Source: Deltaproteobacteria bacterium (lineage in GTDB: Bacteria; Desulfobacterota; Desulfobacteria; Desulfobacterales; UBA11574). From it: a DNA stretch of 32,538 nucleotides. The stretch is taken from the NCBI GenBank assembly GCA_019310125.1, contig JAFDEW010000016.1, positions 1 through 32,538 on the forward strand. The letters are read 5' to 3'. Within the stretch, counting starts at the first letter, position 1; each line of letters opens with the position of its first letter. Positions 26,939 to 32,538 of the stretch are shown here, piece after piece. The position numbers and the translations under genes are program-made. Below the pieces are notes generated by a model, which saw only the letters and a program-made list of their open reading frames with translations, searched no databases and was not told the DNA's origin.

Positions 26939-28048
26939 ATGCACGACGAGTATTTCATGAAAATGGCACTTGATCTTGCGAAAAAGGGAGAGGGCTTTAC
27001 TTCCCCCAACCCCATGGTCGGTGCCATAATTGTTAAAGAGGGAAAGGTCGTAGGGAAAGGATACCATCATGCTGCGGGCAAAGCTCATGCCGAAGTTAAT
27101 GCCATAGATGATGCCGGAGCTTTGGCCCGGGGAGCAACCCTTTATGTTACCCTTGAGCCGTGCAATCATACGGGACGAACGCCTCCCTGCACGGAAAAGA
27201 TACTTTCAGCCGGCATCAAACGGGTCGTTGTTGCGATGCATGACCCGAATCCGGATGTTAAGGGAGGGGGTATAGATTATTTAAAGCGACGGGGGATTAT
27301 TGTTAAAACCGGTATTTGTGAGGAACAAGCGGAAAGACTGAATGAAATTTTTATAAAATACGTTAAGACAAATCGTCCATTTACGATCATCAAATGTGCG
27401 GCCACGTTGGACGGGAGGATTGCAACAAGAACCGGGGATTCCCGGTGGGTTACCGGTGAAGAATCAAGAAAATTCGTTCACCGTCTAAGGCATTCTGTGG
27501 ACGCTATTATGGTGGGCATTAATACGGTAGAAAAAGATGACCCCAGTCTAACAACCCGGATGGAAAATAGTATAGGAGGCCTAAAGGGCCTTGATCCGGT
27601 GAGGATTGTTCTTGATACCCATCTTAAAATTATTGAAGACGCTAAGCTGTTTCGGCTCGATTCCGATTCTGATACCATCATTATAACCGGTCAATCGGTT
27701 TCAGAGGACAAAAAGGAAAGAATTGAACAACTGGGTGCAAAGATTATTGAGTCACCTGTCAAGGACGGTCTGATCGATCTTGATAACCTCATGGACCGCT
27801 TAGGAGAATTGGGTATAACCAGTCTTCTGATCGAAGGGGGCAGCCGGGTTATTGCATCAGCCCTGTCAGCCGGAATTGTTGAAAAAATTTTCTTTTTCTT
27901 CGCACCCAAAATCCTTGGTGGAGATGATGGTGTGCCTATCTGTAAAGGACAGGGAGCGGATTTGATGGAAAATTGTATACCGGTAAAAGACATTACTGTC
28001 AGACAATTCGGCAACGATGTTATGATTCAAGGATATATCGCCAAATGA
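26939..28048 (+). CDS. ribD: bifunctional riboflavin deaminase/reductase RibD
   Basis: SPNPMVGAIIVKEGKVVGKGYHHAAGKAHAEVNAI...TLEPCNHTGRTPPCTEKI...ATLDGRIATRTGDSRWVTGEESR. Confidence 0.96.
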   Translation: MHDEYFMKMALDLAKKGEGFTSPNPMVGAIIVKEGKVVGKGYHHAAGKAHAEVNAIDDAGALARGATLYVTLEPCNHTGRTPPCTEKILSAGIKRVVVAMHDPNPDVKGGGIDYLKRRGIIVKTGICEEQAERLNEIFIKYVKTNRPFTIIKCAATLDGRIATRTGDSRWVTGEESRKFVHRLRHSVDAIMVGINTVEKDDPSLTTRMENSIGGLKGLDPVRIVLDTHLKIIEDAKLFRLDSDSDTIIITGQSVSEDKKERIEQLGAKIIESPVKDGLIDLDNLMDRLGELGITSLLIEGGSRVIASALSAGIVEKIFFFFAPKILGGDDGVPICKGQGADLMENCIPVKDITVRQFGNDVMIQGYIAK

Positions 28049-28164
28049 TCTAACTTGAAGTCTGTATTAATTTTTTTTGAAAGAAATAATTCGAGATGTT
28101 TACAACACGGTAGAGAGACATTATATTTAGTGTTTATATACCCAAATCACCTATTTTTTAAGTT

Positions 28165-28827
28165 ATGTTTACCGGAATCATAGAAGGTCTGGGAACCATT
28201 ATTGAGATACGGTCTCAAGGCCAGGGAAAACGATTTTCTTTTAACGCGGATTTTGTTCCCGAGAAGACCAAGATCGGAGACAGTATTTCCGTGAGCGGCG
28301 TCTGTTTGACAGTGGTTGCGATCCATGGCAAACGGTTTCAAGTTGATGTGTCACCTGAAACTCTTGCAAGGACAATTTTTGGCAGGGCGAAGATCGGAGA
28401 TCGTGTGAACCTTGAGCGTGCCCTTCAACTTTCCGGACGTATAGACGGGCATCTTGTTTCAGGACATATCGACGGCATGGGAACCATAAAGCAAAAACAA
28501 AACACAGGCAATGCCGTCATTGTTGGTATCGGAGTGCCCGAATCCTTTTCACGTTATATGATAAAAAAAGGTTCGATCGCAGTGGACGGCATCAGTCTTA
28601 CGATCAACAACTGTGATCGCGGTAGTTTTGACGTCAGTATAATCCCGCATACTGCAAAATTGACAACGATGGCGATCAGCAGGGTCGGGGATTCGGTTAA
28701 TATTGAAACGGATATGATCGGAAAATATGTTGAACGCTTTGTCACAAAAATACAAGACCATGGTAAAAAAGATCAAACCGGGCGGTCTATGGATATGCAA
28801 TTTCTGGCCAAAACCGGTTTTATTTAA
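28165..28827 (+). CDS. ribE: riboflavin synthase alpha subunit
   Basis: MFTGIIEGLGTIIEI...GDSISVSGVCLTVV...SGHIDGMGTI...VDGISLTIN. Confidence 0.96.
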   Translation: MFTGIIEGLGTIIEIRSQGQGKRFSFNADFVPEKTKIGDSISVSGVCLTVVAIHGKRFQVDVSPETLARTIFGRAKIGDRVNLERALQLSGRIDGHLVSGHIDGMGTIKQKQNTGNAVIVGIGVPESFSRYMIKKGSIAVDGISLTINNCDRGSFDVSIIPHTAKLTTMAISRVGDSVNIETDMIGKYVERFVTKIQDHGKKDQTGRSMDMQFLAKTGFI

Positions 28828-28867
28828 ATCCATTGCCTAATTTTTATTAAGGAGAAAATAATTAATA

Positions 28868-30082
28868 ATGTCACTGATAAGCATTGAAGATGCCATTAAA
28901 GAAATAAGGGACGGACGTATGGTCATTCTCGTTGATGATGAAGACCGAGAGAATGAGGGCGACCTTACAATGGCTGCCCAAGCGGTTACACCTGAAGCCA
29001 TTAATTTCATGGCAAAATACGGTCGAGGACTTATCTGCCTCTCCATGACCGCAGAGAAAATAGATGCTCTGAATCTTCCCCTGATGGTTGACAACAACAC
29101 ATCACAGTTTCAGACTGGTTTTACTGTATCCATCGAAGCCCGATGCGGCGTAACAACCGGTATTTCTGCCGCGGACCGTGCCACCACTATCCTTGCGGCT
29201 GTGGCAGATAATGCCAAGCCGACGGATCTTGTGCGGCCCGGACATGTATTCCCCTTGAGAGGCAAAGATGGCGGAGTGATTGTGCGTGCCGGTCAGACTG
29301 AGGGATCTATAGATCTGGCGCGTCTTGCGGGTTTAAAGCCTGCCGGCGTAATTTGTGAAATCATGGATGAAGACGGTACCATGGCCAGAATGCCGGCTCT
29401 GGAAAATTTTAGCAAAGAACATGATATAAAAATATGTACCATTGCCGATCTCATTGAATACCGGATGCGCACCGAATTGTTTGTGAAAAGAGCAGCGGAA
29501 ACGGTTGTCCCCACTTCAATGGCCGGAGAATTCAAAGCCATTGTTTACGAAAATGCTGTGGATGATTTACTTCATATCGCCATGGTGAAGGGTGACATCG
29601 ATTCCGATAAGCCTGTACTTGTTCGGGTTCATTCGGAATGTCTGACAGGAGATATTTTCAGTTCACTCCGCTGTGACTGTGGAGAACAACTGCATAAGGC
29701 CATGAAAATGATTGACAAGGAAGGTGCCGGAATATTGCTTTATATCCGCCAGGAGGGGAGAGGGATCGGCCTTGTTAATAAATTAAAAGCATATGCACTC
29801 CAGGATCAGGGCCTTGACACGGTTGAGGCAAACCTAGAACTCGGATTCAAGCCTGATTTGAGAAATTACGGCATCGGTGCACAAATTCTTGTTGATTTGG
29901 GAGTTAGAAAGATGAGACTTCTTACAAACAATCCCAAGAAAGTTGTCGGGCTTGACGGATATGGACTCAGTATCGTGGAGCAGACAAAGATTGAAATAGA
30001 GCCCAATGAATATAACCGGTGTTATCTGGAGTGCAAGAAGGCTAAGATGGGACATCTGTTAAATATTGATACCGTACCCTAA
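28868..30082 (+). CDS. ribBA: bifunctional DHBP synthase / GTP cyclohydrolase II
   Basis: [16 protein letters not shown] (RibB); [24 protein letters not shown] and [15 protein letters not shown] (RibA). Confidence 0.96.
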   Translation: MSLISIEDAIKEIRDGRMVILVDDEDRENEGDLTMAAQAVTPEAINFMAKYGRGLICLSMTAEKIDALNLPLMVDNNTSQFQTGFTVSIEARCGVTTGISAADRATTILAAVADNAKPTDLVRPGHVFPLRGKDGGVIVRAGQTEGSIDLARLAGLKPAGVICEIMDEDGTMARMPALENFSKEHDIKICTIADLIEYRMRTELFVKRAAETVVPTSMAGEFKAIVYENAVDDLLHIAMVKGDIDSDKPVLVRVHSECLTGDIFSSLRCDCGEQLHKAMKMIDKEGAGILLYIRQEGRGIGLVNKLKAYALQDQGLDTVEANLELGFKPDLRNYGIGAQILVDLGVRKMRLLTNNPKKVVGLDGYGLSIVEQTKIEIEPNEYNRCYLECKKAKMGHLLNIDTVP

Positions 30083-30117
30083 ACCGGATAAATCGGGACA
30101 AACCGGGAGGAATGTAA

Positions 30118-30591
30118 ATGCCAAAAATTTTAGAAGCCAACCTGCTGGCAGAGGGCAAAAAATTTGCACTTGTGGTAAGCCGTTTTAATGATTTTATCAC
30201 CGACAGGCTTAAAGAGGGCGCCCTTGACGGACTGTTACGCTCCGGCGCCCGGGACGAAGACATAGAAATTGTGAAGGTTCCCGGTGCATTTGAAATACCG
30301 TTGATGGCGAAAAAAATGGCGGAAACGGGTCGATATCATGCCGTTGTTTGTCTGGGTGCGGTCATTCGGGGGGCAACGCCACATTTTGATTATGTCAGTG
30401 CCGAGGTCTCCAAAGGGATCGCCATGGTCAGTCTGGATTCCGGAATTCCGGTTATTTTTGGCATTGTGACAACCGACACCATTGAGCAGGCCATCGAGCG
30501 TGCCGGAACAAAAGCCGGCAATAAAGGATGGGATGCTGCAATAAGCGCTGTTGAGATGGCAAATTTGATTGAGGTTGTCGACCGGGCATAA
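30118..30591 (+). CDS. ribH: 6,7-dimethyl-8-ribityllumazine synthase
   Basis: [25 protein letters not shown]...[17 protein letters not shown]...[14 protein letters not shown]. Confidence 0.96.
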   Translation: MPKILEANLLAEGKKFALVVSRFNDFITDRLKEGALDGLLRSGARDEDIEIVKVPGAFEIPLMAKKMAETGRYHAVVCLGAVIRGATPHFDYVSAEVSKGIAMVSLDSGIPVIFGIVTTDTIEQAIERAGTKAGNKGWDAAISAVEMANLIEVVDRA

Positions 30592-30593
30592 CC

Positions 30594-31031
30594 ATGGGAA
30601 ACCGACGTAAGTCACGAGAACTTGCCATGCAGGCGCTCTTTTATATGGATATGAGTCAGGATGACTCAAATGAGATGCTGGAAAGGTTCTGTGACAATTT
30701 TTCTCCCCCGGAAAAAATGCTCCCCTTTTTTCTTAATCTTGTAAAGGGGGTTATTCGGGAAAAAGGTGAAATTGATTCGATTCTTAAACGGTTTTCCGAC
30801 CACTGGAAGCTCAACCGCATGTCCTGTGTTGACAGAAACACAATGAGAGTTGCCATATATGAACTGCTTTACTGCCATGATATTCCACATAAAGTATCCA
30901 TAAATGAGGCGATTGACATGGGAAAGAAGTTCGGTTCCAAGGAATCAGGCGCCTTTATCAATGGAATTCTGGACAGCATTCGCATTGCAATTGAAAAAAA
31001 AGAGATTCATGTAAAGGATACAATTCAATAA
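30594..31031 (+). CDS. nusB: transcription antitermination factor NusB
   Basis: MGNRRKSRELAMQALFYMDMS...ELLYCHDIPHKVSINEAIDMGKKFGSKESGAFINGILD. Confidence 0.94.
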   Translation: MGNRRKSRELAMQALFYMDMSQDDSNEMLERFCDNFSPPEKMLPFFLNLVKGVIREKGEIDSILKRFSDHWKLNRMSCVDRNTMRVAIYELLYCHDIPHKVSINEAIDMGKKFGSKESGAFINGILDSIRIAIEKKEIHVKDTIQ

Positions 31032-31051
31032 AACCAAACCCCAAGGAGGCT

Positions 31052-31681
31052 GTGTTGATTATTAAAGAACTTGTTGTTGGGCCGCTTATGGCAAATTGTT
31101 TTATTTTCGGATGTAAAGAAACAAAGGAAGCTGTTGTCATCGATCCCGGGGGGGATGCCGACAGAATTATGTTCTCGCTTGCAGATTCCGAGTTAAAAGT
31201 AAAATATATCATCAATACACATGGTCATTTTGACCATGTCGCTGCAAATGGAAAAATAAAAGATGCAACCGGCGCAGACATCCTGATCCATCCCCTTGAT
31301 GCTTCCATGCTGGGTTCGATTTCAACCAATGCCGCTCTTTTTGGAATTTCAGTAGAAAATTCGCCGCCATGTGATCAAACCATTGAAGAAGGCGACACCG
31401 TCTCTTTTGGAAAAATTACGTTAAAGGTTATTCATACGCCGGGGCATACGCCGGGGGGCATTTCACTGTATACGGATAAAATCGTTTTTGTGGGAGATAC
31501 GCTTTTTGCCGGTTCCATCGGGCGCACCGATTTTCCCGGCGGAGATTTTAACACCCTTATATCGAGCGTTCGTACAAAGCTTTTCAAAATGGACGATGAT
31601 GTAAGAGTTCTTTCAGGACATGGCCCGGAAACAAGCATCGGCAGTGAAAAGCGCTTTAATCCATTTGTGGGCCTATTTTAA
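31052..31681 (+). CDS. MBL-fold hydrolase, glyoxalase II-like (YcbL type)
   Basis: NTHGHFDHVAANGKIKDATGADILIHPLDA...VIHTPGHTPGGISLYTDKIVFVGDTLFAGSIGRTDFPGGD...LSGHGPETSIGSEK. Confidence 0.92.
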   Translation: MLIIKELVVGPLMANCFIFGCKETKEAVVIDPGGDADRIMFSLADSELKVKYIINTHGHFDHVAANGKIKDATGADILIHPLDASMLGSISTNAALFGISVENSPPCDQTIEEGDTVSFGKITLKVIHTPGHTPGGISLYTDKIVFVGDTLFAGSIGRTDFPGGDFNTLISSVRTKLFKMDDDVRVLSGHGPETSIGSEKRFNPFVGLF

Positions 31682-31751
31682 AAGGTATCGGATCGTTTCG
31701 ATTAGTTTAGCGCACAATCCCTTGAACGTTGCGAGTATTCCGGAGTCCTCC

Positions 31752-32469
31752 CTATGTGCTATCCGCTTGGCGCCCGGCGCTTAATGCCAGCAGCATTTCC
31801 TCTCTCTCGGCTCGCACCTGATCCTTAATCCTTTTGACATGGCCTCGGCCCAACCCCTTGACCTCACAGCCAAGTTCGAAATAGCGCTTGATTTGAGTGT
31901 CATCCAATATACCGAAGCAGTCGATGACTGCCAGCGGAGAGCCGGCGGTCTCCACTACTTTATCGGGGTCCAGATCTAAATAATGCTTGTGTCTGACGGC
32001 GAAAATAACCGCATCGGAACCACATAACGCCTGTGACAAGTCTTGCTCAACGTGCAGGTCGGTAAGTTTGCCCTGGCTGCGAAAGAACCTTTTCAGGCTA
32101 TGCGTCGGGGAAGGGTACTCGTCTTGCTTTTCAAATTCCCACCAATGCTGTACATAGGGGTCGTGCACCCTGAGTTCAGCTCCCATTTCGGTGAGTCTGC
32201 GAACGATCAACTCAGATCCGCTGTATCGAGTGTCTCCAACATCCTCGCGATAAGAGGCTCCAAGGAGCAGGATTTCGGCGGCCGCCAGCGGACGGCTCAT
32301 ATTGCGAAGTGCATCACGGGTAAGCTGGGCAACCCAGGGGGGTAATCTTGAAAATGTCGTCTTCAAACCCATGGATGTGTCGGTATGCCCACATACCCAG
32401 CCCACCGTCTTTGGGCAGGCAGTAGCCGCCAATGCCGGGTCCTGGAAAGATGATGTTGCTGTGGGTGGG
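31752..32469 (-). pseudogene. nucleotide-sugar dehydrogenase, C-terminal part, frame-disrupted near 32337-32342 and truncated at contig end
   Basis: C-terminal frame: VAQLTRDALRNMSRPLAAAEILLLGASYREDVGDTRYSGSELIVRRL...GCEVKGLGRGHVKRIKDQ. Upstream in another frame: SNIIFPGPGIGGYCLPKDGGLGMWAYRHIHGFEDDIFKITP. Could be assembly damage rather than a true pseudogene. Confidence 0.8.
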
Positions 32470-32481
32470 TTTTTTTTTTTT

Positions 32482-32510
32482 AATGATACGGCGACCACCG
32501 AGATCTACAC
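32482..32510 (+). other. Illumina P5 adapter sequence (contamination), preceded by a 12-T run at 32470-32481
   Basis: AATGATACGGCGACCACCGAGATCTACAC, exact 29-nt match to the P5 oligo. Confidence 0.98.
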
Positions 32511-32538
32511 CGTTTCGTTCGGCGAACAGGCTCCACTC

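Noticed and set aside
26929-28164. FMN riboswitch upstream of ribD or ribE
   Set aside because: Gaps are only about 10 and 116 nt and I saw no RFN-element consensus.
1-32538. CRISPR array, tRNA, rRNA, integrase/transposase genes
   Set aside because: No regularly spaced direct repeats, no tRNA-like T-arm/anticodon structure noticed, and no transposase or integrase motifs in any long ORF.

Overview
The window looks like a bacterial chromosomal contig, probably from a Desulfobacterota/deltaproteobacterial relative (inferred from gene content; no rRNA or tRNA was seen to confirm it). Left third: a truncated TPR protein, a DUF3786-like protein, a lipoprotein fusing a PDZ/S41 C-terminal-processing protease to a C14 caspase-like domain, a CMD/AhpD-like protein, a DUF362 ferredoxin, a YkgJ-type Cys-cluster protein and two MBL-fold hydrolases. 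These are followed by an uncharacterised metal/cofactor-like cluster (DUF5320, DUF134, DUF89, a small unknown protein, FmdB zinc ribbon, NifX/NifB-like protein with an RG-rich tail, CGGC domain). Middle: a short asparaginase-like protein, YbaK-type deacylase, free-standing archaeal-type ThrRS editing domain, RNB exoribonuclease, hisI-hisG-aminotransferase, engB, RlpA-SPOR, gmhB-like, recD2. Right third: rpmF, rpiB, glyA, dCMP deaminase, nrdR, ribD-ribE-ribBA-ribH-nusB and an MBL hydrolase. At least three families of long palindromic (MITE/REP-like) intergenic repeats are present; one has three copies, two of which flank engB. The right terminus contains an exact Illumina P5 adapter (32482-32510) next to a 12-T run, joined to a frame-disrupted nucleotide-sugar dehydrogenase, so the last ~200 bp are unreliable. 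Best biological candidates for follow-up are the S41-caspase dual-protease lipoprotein and the DUF134/DUF5320/NifX/CGGC/DUF89 cluster with RG-rich tails. All family calls are from recognised motifs by eye; no search was run.
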